64,000 bases of DNA from Gerris lacustris (Eukaryota > Arthropoda > Insecta > Hemiptera > Gerridae): positions 49,148,177-49,212,176 of the forward strand of contig OX578284.1 of the NCBI GenBank assembly GCA_951217055.1. Reading direction: 5' to 3'. Positions 20,270-31,103 of the stretch are shown piece by piece. The notes under the pieces are model-generated. The model did no database searches, was not told the DNA's origin, and saw only the letters and a list, made by a program, of their open reading frames with translations. The translations under genes and the position numbers were made by a program. Each line of letters begins with the position of its first letter. The stretch's first letter is position 1.

Positions 20270-23200
20270 CTAGAAGTCTGTCGACTCTAGAACTTGGTTT
20301 TCTCCAGCAACTAATCCATCGTCTACGTAGAGTGCTACAACTAATTTTGGTTTACTTTGATAAAAAAGACACGGGTCTGCACTACTTTGCTTCAGTCCAA
20401 TAGCTTTCAGATACTTGGAAAACCTTTCATTCAAGCACCGAGGTGCTTGCTTCAAGCCATATAAACTTCGCTGCATCCTGCAAACTTTCCTCGTACCATC
20501 CTGATAACCTTCCGGTTGATTCATATAGATTTCTTCATCCAGAAATCCATAGAGGAACGCTGTTTTGACGTCGAACTGCCTTATCAACAGTTTCTCCTTA
20601 GCAGCAACTGACAATAGAGTTCTAACTGTGTCGAATCTTGCTACTGGGGCAAACGTCTCTTGATAATCAATGCCTTCTTTCTGTGTAAAACCTTTTGCGA
20701 CTAGCCTGGCCTTATATCTCCCTGGAGTACCATCAGGGTTAGGTTTTATCTTAAAAATCCACCGACTTGTCACAGGCTTTCTTCCTGGTGGGAGATCCTC
20801 TAGCCTCCAGACCTTATTTTCCAAAAGTGATGCGTATTCATCATCCATCGCAGCCTTCCACTTATCTGCTTCTGATGATGAAAGTGCTTCCTTCACTGTT
20901 CTTGGTTCTTCTGCCGCAAGACAAGCAACGTATCTGTCTGGGGTTCTAAGAGTAGCTCGATCTCGAAGGATCATGTTGTGACGATTAATCGGGCGATTGA
21001 TTTCTTCTTCATTAGTGTCTGAGGCATTTTCCTCATTTCCAACACTCCCTCCTGCCTCAGCCTCTTCACTGCTGAAACTTCTCCCTCCATTTCCTTGGAT
21101 AGGTAACTCATCTTCACCTTCAGCTAAAACTTCCTCCGGTTCTGCTTCAGCTACTGTAAGTTCCTGATCTGCTTCGGCTATGACAGGAAATTCTATTTTA
21201 TCACACAATGGTTCTAAGTTCCTGTCAACAGAGTCACAAGATGAAATTAATTCAGGCTTAAATGTTACATCCCTACTTAAAACAACTTGTTTCGTTGATG
21301 GCACCCAAACCCTGTAACCATCTTTATTTTCACAATATCCTACAAGAATTCCTTTCTTTGATTTCTTGTCCCATTTCCTTCTGTGTTGTTTGGGAATGTG
21401 GACAAAGCATTCAGTACCGAACACTTTTATATGCTTGACATACGCTTCCTTTCCTGTCCACAACTCTATTGGAGATTTTCCCGTTATTGGAGTTGGACCT
21501 GTTCGGTTTAATACGTAAGCTGCAGTATTTACCGCTTCTGCCCAAAGAGACTCTGGAATTTTCTTAGCATGTAACCCGGTTCTTGCCGCTTCCACTAGAG
21601 TTCTATTCTCCCTTTCTGCCGCTCCATTTTGCTCTGGCGTGTATGGCATGGTTATTCTGTGACTAAAACCCAGCTCTCTTGATAGCTTCTTGAATTCAGC
21701 GTTGTTGAATTCCTTGCCACCGTCTGTTAAGAGCTCCTTGACTGGATGACCTGAAACTTTTGCTTTTACCAGAAATGTTTTTGTACAATTAGCAACCTCT
21801 GATTTCTTTTTCAAAAAATACACATTTCTAAACTTAGTGAACTCATCCTTTAAGCATAAAAAATATCTTGCACCTCCTTGTGAAGTGACTGGCATAGGGC
21901 CACAAACATCAGCTGACACTCTGTCTCCTGGCTGTTCTGCCTTATCAAGACGTGTTCCAAATTTGAGTCTATGTTGCTTCCCTAGCACACAAGGTTCACA
22001 AAAATCATTATGGTTTGAATCTATTTTAATCCCATGTAAGTTAAGAAACTGTTGGACATGCCTTTTATTTTGGTGCATTAGCCTTTCATGCCAAAGTTGA
22101 AGCGTATTTCTTCCTTCAGCTACGGCAGCTAATGCTTTGCTTTCTACTTTCATATTCATATGATAAAGCCCACCTTGTCTATATCCAATAGACGTCACCA
22201 CACCATTTCTAATCAGCTTACAATATTTACTATCCATTTCACACTTCACACCTTTATCAACAGCAGATAGAATAGAGAAAAGGTTTCGTCCTGCCTCTGG
22301 AACGTACCACACATTCCACATTTTCGCATGATCTATATCTTTGCCGACTCTCATTTCAGCTAAAATATTCCCTCTCCCAATCGCATTCATAGTCTGCCCA
22401 TTTCCAATTAAAATTTCTTTTGGAGGAACAAATGGCTCATAATTAACTAGCCATTCTTTCTTATTAGTAATGTGATGAGTTGCCCCTGAGTCAGCAATCC
22501 AACTATCATCGCTATGAAATTTCGACCCCAAGCCTACTAACGCAGACTGTTTCCCTTGTCTTTCTGAACTTTGAGGACAGTTAGACCGAAAGTGATTGCC
22601 CTTACAATTATAACATGAGACGATTTTACCACTCTTTGTCCTCAAACCAGTGTTGACTTCTTTCTGAGAAACGCCACTTTTTGGTGCAGCTTTCTTCTGC
22701 TCCATGCAGCCTGGTCTCTGCTTAGACACCAACGCAGATGACTCATTGCAGGAAGACTCCCTTTCTCGCAGGCGGACCTCAACTGTGCACAACCTTTCTC
22801 TTAATACACTGAGTGTTCGCTGCTCCTTCGGAACTGACTCCCAGGCATTGATGAACTCGTGATACTCAGTTGGTAAGGTATTTAAAACTCTGTTTAGGAA
22901 TAGAGAACTAGGTAACTTCACTTTATCCTCCTTCCACGTTTCATCTTTCAAATCAACCCACAGCTTTTCTAACTTTGCTATATGTGAAGCAATGTTGTCT
23001 GAAGGATCCTTTTCTTTAATGCCAAAAAATTCATTGAACAACCTGTCTTGACGCTGTTCTGTCCTTTGTTCAAAAATTCCATGTAACTTGTCCCACATTT
23101 CTTTGGACGATGTGCACATGTTGATCAGCTGCCTCACGTTGGTGTTGATTGATGAGACTATGATGCTCTGAGCTGTGTATTCTTGTTTTATTAACGCTTC

Positions 23201-23377
23201 ATAATCCTGAGTTTCTTTCTCACTAGCTCCATCTTGAGGACTACAAGAGATGTTCACTGATCCATTCACTAACTTCATTAAATTTTGCGCCTGGAGATAA
23301 ATTTTGACTTGGAACTTCCAATCTGCCCAATTCTCACCTCCAACTAGCTTATCTACGATCCACTTTCTAGATTCCAT
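20270..23377 (-). CDS. Copia gag-pol, N-terminal frame (gag, protease, integrase, RT)
   Basis: 1,035 codons from ATG at 23377, 124 bases inside the 5' LTR edge. Residues 1 to about 250 are the capsid-like gag, with MESRKWIVDKLVGGENWADW at the start. A zinc knuckle CYNCKGNHFRSNC spans residues 255-267 with spacing CX2CX3HX4C, one residue short of the canonical CX2CX4HX4C. Aspartic protease active site DSGAT begins at D296. The integrase zinc finger uses H430, H435, C460 and C463; the catalytic triad is D490, D552, E588 with the expected 35-residue D-E spacing. An acidic linker (about 735-795) precedes reverse transcriptase, which has FDVKTAFLYG, SLYGLKQAPR and YVDD at 1017-1020. The frame ends 15 residues later at a stop. 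Enzymes act in cytoplasmic particles; integrase acts in the nucleus. Unlike most relatives, NG is YG after FDVKTAFL and the Trp after QAPRC is Leu. Confidence 0.95.
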   Translation of the reverse strand: MESRKWIVDKLVGGENWADWKFQVKIYLQAQNLMKLVNGSVNISCSPQDGASEKETQDYEALIKQEYTAQSIIVSSINTNVRQLINMCTSSKEMWDKLHGIFEQRTEQRQDRLFNEFFGIKEKDPSDNIASHIAKLEKLWVDLKDETWKEDKVKLPSSLFLNRVLNTLPTEYHEFINAWESVPKEQRTLSVLRERLCTVEVRLRERESSCNESSALVSKQRPGCMEQKKAAPKSGVSQKEVNTGLRTKSGKIVSCYNCKGNHFRSNCPQSSERQGKQSALVGLGSKFHSDDSWIADSGATHHITNKKEWLVNYEPFVPPKEILIGNGQTMNAIGRGNILAEMRVGKDIDHAKMWNVWYVPEAGRNLFSILSAVDKGVKCEMDSKYCKLIRNGVVTSIGYRQGGLYHMNMKVESKALAAVAEGRNTLQLWHERLMHQNKRHVQQFLNLHGIKIDSNHNDFCEPCVLGKQHRLKFGTRLDKAEQPGDRVSADVCGPMPVTSQGGARYFLCLKDEFTKFRNVYFLKKKSEVANCTKTFLVKAKVSGHPVKELLTDGGKEFNNAEFKKLSRELGFSHRITMPYTPEQNGAAERENRTLVEAARTGLHAKKIPESLWAEAVNTAAYVLNRTGPTPITGKSPIELWTGKEAYVKHIKVFGTECFVHIPKQHRRKWDKKSKKGILVGYCENKDGYRVWVPSTKQVVLSRDVTFKPELISSCDSVDRNLEPLCDKIEFPVIAEADQELTVAEAEPEEVLAEGEDELPIQGNGGRSFSSEEAEAGGSVGNEENASDTNEEEINRPINRHNMILRDRATLRTPDRYVACLAAEEPRTVKEALSSSEADKWKAAMDDEYASLLENKVWRLEDLPPGRKPVTSRWIFKIKPNPDGTPGRYKARLVAKGFTQKEGIDYQETFAPVARFDTVRTLLSVAAKEKLLIRQFDVKTAFLYGFLDEEIYMNQPEGYQDGTRKVCRMQRSLYGLKQAPRCLNERFSKYLKAIGLKQSSADPCLFYQSKPKLVVALYVDDGLVAGENQVLESTDF

Positions 23378-23485
23378 GGTTGCACTTGATTAATTAATTG
23401 AATTTAATTTTTTTTTAAATTTTAAAATTTTGACACTGTCTTGTCAAAAAAATCTAATAAAAAAAAAATTAAAACTTTCTTACGT

Positions 23486-23501
23486 CCTGGGTCCCTTAAC
23501 C
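23486..23501 (-). other. Candidate primer-binding site
   Basis: Directly after the 5' LTR the minus strand reads GGTTAAGGGACCCAGG. It differs by one substitution and one inserted base from the GGTTATGGGCCCAG type used by Drosophila copia, which pairs with an internal (anticodon-side) part of initiator Met tRNA. That points to half-tRNA priming, but the exact tRNA is not established here. Confidence 0.5.
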
Positions 23502-23658
23502 TATTAACACTGTATATTCAAGAACAACTGATTTAATGAATGTTTTAAATACAACTGTACATAAGGATGAATTATTTCTTCCTTATATACTAAAATTTGG
23601 CAGGTCACTTGTATAACTTGACTTCACCTGTCTACCTTATTATTTTTGTTTTTCAACA
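23502..23658 (-). repeat. Copia 5' LTR, 157 bp, with TATA box
   Basis: Identical to the 3' LTR. A TATATAAGG sequence on the minus strand (23589-23581) is the likely core promoter for the genomic RNA, placing U3 at about 70 bases and R-U5 at the remaining 80 or so. The start site itself is not visible. Confidence 0.93.
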
Positions 23659-23663
23659 TGTAT
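23659..23663. other. Target-site duplication (right), TGTAT
   Basis: Partner of 19228-19232; flanks the outer edge of the 5' LTR. Confidence 0.85.
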
Positions 23664-25087
23664 GTATATAATATGTACATACTCTTATTATGTAAAATAT
23701 TATATTATGCCAATGATATAATAAAAATAAATTAATATAAGATAAATTTCTCGGAGAAAATCTATGTATTTACGTTACAAGAATTTTTTTATGTTTATTA
23801 TTTCTAGTTTAAAGAAGAATGTTTATTGTTTATGTTATAAAAAGAAGAATGTTTATTGTTTATGCATCTCTAACCCGAGACCTGGTCCACGGCCTAGGCC
23901 GATTTGCTACTGCATACTTGAAAATATTGTGTATTGTTTTATCACAATTGTATATTTTCATAGCAATAAATGGATTATTATTATTATTACTCATTTCATA
24001 ACCCTGAAATAACAAAATCGTCAACAAATGCAAAGAGAGCAATGCATAAAATTAATTATTTATAGAAATCAAGTTTCACTTCTAATGTGTGAGAGTCTTA
24101 CACATATTATTTTTGCCTCTGAATTCAAAAATTCCAAGACAGAAATCCATTTCTAAGATTCAAATCTTATATAACCACCCTTTCTTTAATAGGACAGCAA
24201 ATTAGCAGTCAATTTAATTATTATTCTTTGTAAATTGTTCAGGGCAGATGAGTGCAGCAGAATTGCTCAGTTTTGTCACTGAAAGGTCGCTGGATGAATA
24301 ACTGATTAAAACAAAAGACCAGTTCTATAACTGACAATAAAAGAAAAGTGAATATTGATAGGAAATGAAAGAAAAAAATAACCATAAACGACAAATTTGA
24401 TTACCTTGTTTTAATAAGAAAATAAAGAATAATACTTATTACAAGTGCATGATAATAAGTTCATAAATATAAATGATTAGGTTAACCGACATATGTTAGA
24501 GTTAATTATATTATAAGATCTAGATCTAGTTTGTAAACAAGAAATGATTTAACCTAATAGTAATAGCTCAATTTTTTGTAAGATTAGTTGTAAGAAAAAA
24601 TTGATTGAAAAGATAAAATATTAATTATTAATCGAAGATAAAAGAGAGAAAAGATTAAAAGTTAAAAGAATGAAATAAGTTATCAGCTGATATTTTTAGC
24701 GTAATCGACTATAGTCTTGGTAAGATAAAATGATTTGAATTAGAGAGAAGTTATGAACGAAGTTAGATAAATATTCAATACATACAAAAGAAAATGCATT
24801 AGATAGATGGGATCCCAATAGTAGAAGTAGATCTGTACCTGGCCAGGCCTTAAGCAAGACTAAAATATTTTAAAAGAAGTAAAGAATAATATAACAGAGG
24901 ATAATTAGATAATTGAATTATTGAGCTGGTATAGATATCTCGTGACATTTTTAAATTAAATTAACGGTGAGAACATGCGGACTCGATGCTTCCCTTCTAA
25001 ACTCTTCTTTGGAACCAAACTTGATTTAATTTAATAAGAGCCTAAACATTAATCAAAATTAAGTAGAATTAGGTGCAATACACATTA
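23664..25087. other. No gene; short tandem duplication
   Basis: A 28-base unit containing 'gaagaatgtttattgtttatg' is duplicated at about 23815-23865. A fragment matching the family A phrase 'aaaaattccaagacagaaatcc' lies at 24125-24147. The remainder is AT-rich without frames of interest. Confidence 0.45.
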
Positions 25088-26207
25088 GGATTGTTCCAAC
25101 CACTCTTCAAACTGGTTTGGAACTGTACGACGCATGCGCATTTGGAAAAAAGAGTTCCAACGAGCCCAAACTCAAACTCTGACTGACTCCGACTGTTAAT
25201 CGGCTGTTCCAACCACGCTCTGATTGAATCACGGATTAGTTTGGAACCAGTCAGAGCAGTCAGCGATCGGCGGCAGGGACTAGTAGTTTGGGATTGAGTT
25301 TCGGTGAACAGAAACGTAACCTTCCGCTCCGCTTCATTGTTTTTGTTTTGATTTCGCTCGCCTATTATAATTATTCTCCTTTCTAGCAAATCAACTGTTC
25401 TTTTTAAAATGTTTTTGTACGAATGCGACGATGAATTTTTGTGCATATAATTGGCATTTTCTAGATATTTCTGAAAAAAATAAAAATTGGACCTATTTTC
25501 CAAGATGGACTTTTGATACTAATTCCATTTTCAAACAAATATCGAAAGAATCCGATTTATTTCCGCAATATTTCTTTCGTTAACTGGACTAAGATTAATA
25601 TTTGTTTTTTTAAAACAAAAGAGCATTTAGGATTATATCAATAAAAATACGAATACGAGTGTGCCGTGAGTCTACTAAAACTGGCTCACCTCAGTAAGCC
25701 CGAAAATTGTGAATTGCGTAAATCGTGAATTCATGTATTAAATAAACATTTCTAAAATGTGTGCATGTATTTTCGTCATATCCTCTATGAATATGTAGGT
25801 TTTACTTCCAACTTTCGAGCTTAATTAGCATTAGAAAATGAAACTTTTGTGGTGTGGCGCCCCCTTGTTGTGCGAGCCCCTAGGCGGCCTAAATCAGGCC
25901 CTGATTTAAGCGACTGGCACTTATCTTCATCAACTATTGACTTATCCATCATCCATATCTTTAATATTAATAAGTTCAGGTATTTTCGATTGCACAGGAA
26001 CGCAAAATCACATAAACGATCAACTCAAAAAGCTGTTCTGATAACAGTGCTAAAACCTACCACGGCAAACAGTTTGGTTCGAGAAAGGAGCGTTTCAACA
26101 AAAACGAAATCACAAATCAATTCCCAACAGTCAATGATCGCGCATGCGCATTACGTCAATCACGGACTAATCCGAAACTGATTCGGAACTGGTGGTTGGA
26201 ACAAACC
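25088..26207 (-). mobile_element. Family E: PIF/Harbinger-like MITE, copy 1
   Basis: The right end reads GGTTTGTTCCAACCACCAG on the minus strand; the left end begins GGATTGTTCCAACCACTC. The body matches 32988-33935 in opposite orientation at high identity. Compared with that copy it contains about 130 extra bases at about 25778-25910, including 'ggcgcccccttgttgtgcg'. Flanks are TTA on the left and TAT on the right, so the 3-bp target duplication seen at copy 2 is not preserved cleanly here. Frames of 144 codons (minus) and 110 codons (plus) run into the terminal repeats and have no transposase motifs. Confidence 0.75.
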
Positions 26208-27180
26208 TATTATCATAATTAATGATTATCATTGTCTAATCTAAAATTAATTTTTGTGGCATGGAAAGAAAATGATAATCATATTTAAGGATTAAAAATA
26301 ATAGCTCATTAGTTCAAACTTAGGGCTTTTATACTGAAACTCTAGAATAAATATCCTAATAAAAGTTATCACATTAAAGTTAATGAAGTATTCTTTTTGT
26401 TTTGGGTACAATTACAAAGAGGGGGAAAAAGATACCAACAACGCCTTTAAAAACGAAGGAATGTAATAAAAGAATTAAAAACTTTCCTTACTAAAATCCA
26501 TAATGTATATATTTTCAAGAAAGAAAAAGAGAAAAATTTGTTAAAGAATGTCACACTTATAAACGAAAAAGAAGTATTTTTATTCTTAAAACAGAAATAA
26601 TAATAAACATTGAAAAAGAGACGAAAAAAACTGCAGAGTAGAGGAAATGGATATTACGGAAATTGCTTCAGAAAGTTTGGTGTTGAAAAAGTTGAATGAG
26701 TTAACAAACAAAAAAATATTGAGTTTCATTCAAGGGCTAAAAAGTTAGTTAGAGTTGTTGGACTAACTTAATATCGGCCTAATGAAATTGTGGCGTATTT
26801 AATTATGACCTTAGACATACACAGTGAAAATCCCATTTAATTACAGAATACAAATAAAAGAAAAGTTTTGGTATTTTAAAAATTTAGTTGTAACAAATGA
26901 TAAAGATTATATTTTATTCTACCAATTCTGTTAACAGAAAGCTTCCTATCACTGGAAGAATAGTAAAATAAGTGATTATTAGGATCTAAATTGTAAAATT
27001 CATATTTAGATGATATGAAATGTTAAATAAAAATATTACATATTTCAAAAAACAAAAACACGCTTACCTACATAAAACATATGTACTAAAATGGGGGAAA
27101 AATAGTTATTTATGTAACTAAATGGAAAATGAAAAAAACTAAATGTAGCAAAATGGAATTTTGCTGCCAAGTTTTTTAAG
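26208..27180. other. AT-rich stretch, nothing recognised
   Basis: A-rich runs dominate. No frame over 60 codons and no match to the other repeats. Confidence 0.4.
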
Positions 27181-28000
27181 TTTTAGTTCCGAGCCGAAGA
27201 CGAGGATAGGCTAAACAAATTTACTGCCGAGGCGAAGCCGAGGCAAGAAAATGGTAATTACCTGCTAAGGTGTAACCGAAGCAGGTAATCTTTAAACGAG
27301 TCAGGAATGTTTCTTTTGCTGCATACTTACATACAATATCTACTAACGGCAGAAAAATTACACTAATTATTATTATATTCCCTTTTTAATATATAAAAAA
27401 TTTAAAGAAATTAAAGTTCTAAAAAACGAAAGGTTGAGTCATCAAGAAAACAAAACAAATAAGGCAAAACGAATTCAGTGTTGCCACTTTTAACAGCTGT
27501 GTTTTATCTCAATTTTTTAAAAATAATTACTGTAATATAATAAAATTTGTTTTACTACTATAATATTTTAAGTTATTTTTAAAAAAAAGATATAAATATT
27601 AAGCATAATATTACGCTTAAATAATTAAAAATGAACAATGTGGGAGTGTTTATAACCTGCGATGTAGTAACCTATTTGTAGTAAAATTTTCTTAAAATGT
27701 TACAGCCTGTTTGATATTTTGCTGACACTTTATTATTTTGCTGCGTGTTTTTTGACATGTTACAAAAGAATCAAGAAAAATGACATTTTACAGATTGAAA
27801 ACAGTACAACAATGCTTAAATTTGCTACCGTAAGTATAGATAAAAATTATTATCTACTTGCGGCAGCAAAATAAGGCATTATTGTTGAACTGATTCCGGT
27901 ATTAATATTAAAATGTAATTTTACTGCCTAGGGCAGTAAAAATAACAAAAGCAAGTAGTAAAGTAGCAAGCAGAACAAAGGCGAGTTATTCACCAAAAAC
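27181..28000. repeat. Region with short GC-rich hairpins in AT-rich DNA
   Basis: Self-complementary words stand out: GCCGAGGCGAAGCCGAGGC near 27222-27245, 'acctgctaagg...gaagcaggta' near 27262-27297, and ACTGCCTAGGGCAGT near 27922-27937. The style matches the hairpin cluster at 53386-53548. It may be a decayed repeat, but ends were not found. Confidence 0.35.
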
Positions 28001-30464
28001 CGAATTTGTTAGCCTTTGAGCTTGAATATCTATTGACGCGAACGCGATCTCGTAGCCGATTTTCTATATGTTTTTCAGAACGTAAAAATAAAGCGATAAA
28101 AAAAAAAAAATGACTGCTCCAATTTTTTTTTTGTACATAAAACCTAAAATGACATGGCTGTGTATTGTCATCGGAAATACTTAATCTGTTCAAGTTTTGG
28201 CATTCTAGGTAGTCAGGAAGTGGGTCCAATTTAGGTTTTAACCTACATTGGACTCTCTTCCCGACTGTGAAGTCACTTTTGAGCCATTTAACTTGCTTTT
28301 CTGTTTTAAGAGTAAAAATTCTTTATAAAATTGCTTAATGGATGTTTTTTATGAATACAAGTGTGATATTCTAACTGCTGTTTCTTTCCTTTCTCAAAAA
28401 ATAAAAAATTATGGATTTTACTAATAAATTTTTAATTTGTTTATCAATCTTCAGTTAATCCTTTTGATATGATATTTTTTTTTCTTTGGTCTTTAGGGAT
28501 ATGTTATAAAAAAAAAAAAAAAAATTATTTTATTAATTCATTCGCAATATTTCACTAAATCCTGGGCATCGTCAGACCTAATGTCCGCAGTCAATACTAT
28601 GGTATGAACATTTTATCACAGATGTATAGAGTGAAGGAGTAACAAAGAATAAGCTTTATAACACTCTAGTGTTCAACAGTTTCTCAATTATTTTATTGTT
28701 TTCTTTCGTTTCTAAAGGCGTTCCCCTTTTTGTCCCCCTCCCTGAGATTTATCCCTGACACACAAGTGAAACTAATTATAAGCGTTTAAAAATAGGTTGT
28801 AAACAATCACGAGAGGAATATATTTACGCAAAAAATCGAAATTTGTATAGGACCGAAATTTGTAAGTTTAGATACTTAAAGTGAAGTAGCTTCTATCCTG
28901 TAGCAGGACGACAATTGGATAATTTATACGGCTGATATAGCGTCATACGAGTATTAGGCAAATAACTCACACATTGGCGAGTAACTAGCATGGCAGTAGC
29001 TGGAATGCTGCAGGAGCTGCGTTTATTTGCCACTGAAACAATATGCTTTTTATCATCAGGAAAATCGGTAATGTTTGAGCAGCAAGCACAAGGCACGCTG
29101 TATCAGTTCCCCTACCTCTCGACTCGTGCCACTGGCTAGACAAAAATCAAACGCCGTGGGAGTTACTAGCATGCTAATTTCGGCCTTTATAGTTTCATAA
29201 GCGATTTTGCAGACTCAAGGCTTCCACGGGTGTTGCACCACGAATTATTATTATTATTAGGGTCAACTTTAACATATGTAACATTTTTATGGTATATCTT
29301 TGACTACCCCTAATTGAACCTAAAACCTACGTGGTACCAACGTAGTCTATTTCATCTATGAATAATAAAAAAAGTTCTGGGCTAACAAGAGAAGAAAGTA
29401 AAATGCACAGAATGTTGAAAATTATAGGATCATTTGTGGCCTAACTTTGACGTACTATCCAAATTTAATTATAATCGCGGAGAAACAGTTTCTTAAATAC
29501 GGACGTTCGTATGAATGTTTACAGACAAACTGACAGACAATAAGACCTGCAACAGAAGGCTGACGGACAACCACAAGACCCAAAACAAAAATTTTCCTTG
29601 ATACAACTCATTTATGTCAAGATAATATTGAATGTCAATACAAAAAATTCTTTAACCTGTTCAAAATAATTTATTTAAGTTTTAATTTATTCGTCAATAT
29701 AAACATCTAATTAATATTTATTACTGAAAGTGTGAATCCTTTTAGTCTCTTAAATACAAACATAACAAAAGTGTTTAAATCTCAATTGAAAACAGTAAAA
29801 TAAGAGAATAGAAAAGCTAGTGCTTTGTTCATTCTCAGTGTACTTTATTTTACGCAAGTTAATGAAATTCAAAGTGAGGGGAAGGAGTTGTTGGATGACA
29901 GAAGCCTGTGTGAGACGTGCCAGGATTTACTAGTCTTACCTGTGGTTTCAGATCGAGCAAAGTGTTTCTATAGCCTGGGAGATTTAAACCTTCTGACAGA
30001 GGCTTCTAACTTCCACCACAGAGAGTGCAAGAGCCTGTAGATAGCTAGGAGAAGCAGAAGGCTACGAGACTACGAGCTCACGGTGCTTAGATAGGTTCAA
30101 ACCCTTGCGTGGTAGCTCTATCGAGTTGAAACCTAATTAAGGTATCTGGGTATCGCCTCTAAGGGAGGCCCTCTCACCGCACATCTAAACCCTACTAGGA
30201 TACCGGCCTATCCTTCCCTAATAAATTAAATTGTTGTAGTGTTGATTCAATCTGGCTGGTTTGGTTATTGGGTGAGTGACAGCAACCCTTCACTCACGTA
30301 ACTCCTATCTCCAATAAAACGTGTATTTACTGCACTATATACCTTCAGTATATTACATCAATACATTATATACCTACGTTGATTACTTATAAACAATAAT
30401 AAATAACAATAAATAAACAGCTTGGTTTTCCGGTGAAATCCGCGTCATGAAGGGGTTGAAGTCC
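28001..30464. other. No gene recognised
   Basis: A family A-like scrap with CAAACTGACAGACAATAAGA lies at about 29440-29610. Bases 29870-30230 are GC-richer than the surroundings and contain a 71-codon frame (29825-30040) without motifs. The block could be part of an LTR or a UTR, but no partner copy is present in the window. Confidence 0.3.
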
Positions 30465-30498
30465 GACGTTTCGCTTCCACTACTGGAAGCATCTTCAG
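30465..30498 (-). ncRNA. Hammerhead-ribozyme-like motif 1
   Basis: On the minus strand: CTGAAGA (fits the invariant CUGANGA), then a 6-bp stem GCTTCC/GGAAGC with loop AGTAGT, then GAAA and CGTC. All core bases of stem II and the two conserved single-stranded segments are present. Stem I partners are not evident, and stem III would be only the ACGU self-complement, as in minimal dimer-type hammerheads described for Penelope-like elements. Activity is unknown. Confidence 0.5.
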
Positions 30499-30699
30499 AG
30501 ATGTGGCACATCGTGATATTTACTTGAAGCAGCAAGACATATTGACGACTGGAGTGAAGGTCGGCGTATGTGTACTAGCTTTCTGGAACGTAGATTATAC
30601 CTGGATTCCCCGTGGGTGCCTTGAGTCGGGTTAATCCTTTGTCGGGATGACGCAATTGGGCAGGTGCTGCCTTCGTCGGCGTTCCTTTGTATACTACAA

Positions 30700-30765
30700 T
30701 GGTATGGGGAGCCAATGAGGATTTTATAAGCTTTTACTGGCTCCCCATCTCATTTTTTTCTACAC
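30700..30765. repeat. Small inverted repeat with GGGGAGCCAATGAG motif
   Basis: ATGGGGAGCCA is inverted at TGGCTCCCCAT about 25 bases later. The same GGGGAGCCAATGAG word occurs three times in the repeat at 56069-56340, so these are likely relatives. Confidence 0.55.
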
Positions 30766-31103
30766 TCAGACGGCACGAACTGAAGGTATAATATGATAAG
30801 TGTCAGAAAAGGTTGCTTGAATTAGAAGGCATGTGCATTTAATCACTGAAAGATACTATGCTTGCTACCAATTTTCCTTTCTTTTCCTCCTTGGAAAAGG
30901 CAGCCATCATCACTAGAACGCATATGTCATTAAATTTATTAGCGTCTAGCCTGGCTGGTTATTTAGCAGGTGCAATTCACCGAAAGACTGTTGCGTCCTC
31001 GGATATTATTATTGTTACTCTCGCCTTGATTTATCCCTTCTATAATTTTGACATTCAATTTTTAAGTTTTTGGTAGTTTTCATACTACGGAAAGTTAAAT
31101 TTT

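Larger units (their letters stand above)
19233..23658 (-). mobile_element. Ty1/copia-type LTR retrotransposon, 4,426 bp
   Basis: Complete structure on the minus strand: 5' LTR (23502-23658), candidate primer-binding site (23486-23501), short leader, gag-pol (23377 down to 19371), polypurine tract (about 19399-19390) and 3' LTR (19233-19389). The two 157-bp LTRs are identical by eye. The target duplication is TGTAT (19228-19232 and 23659-23663). Domain order is gag, protease, integrase, reverse transcriptase, RNase H, as established for Ty1/copia. One frame change within the reverse transcriptase region is the only obvious lesion. At 157 bp the LTRs are short for the superfamily. Confidence 0.97.

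Noticed and set aside
20264..20290. Programmed -1 frameshift between the two copia frames
   Set aside because: No slippery heptamer or obvious downstream pseudoknot, and the junction lies inside the reverse transcriptase domain, not between gag and pol. A simple one-base deletion explains it.
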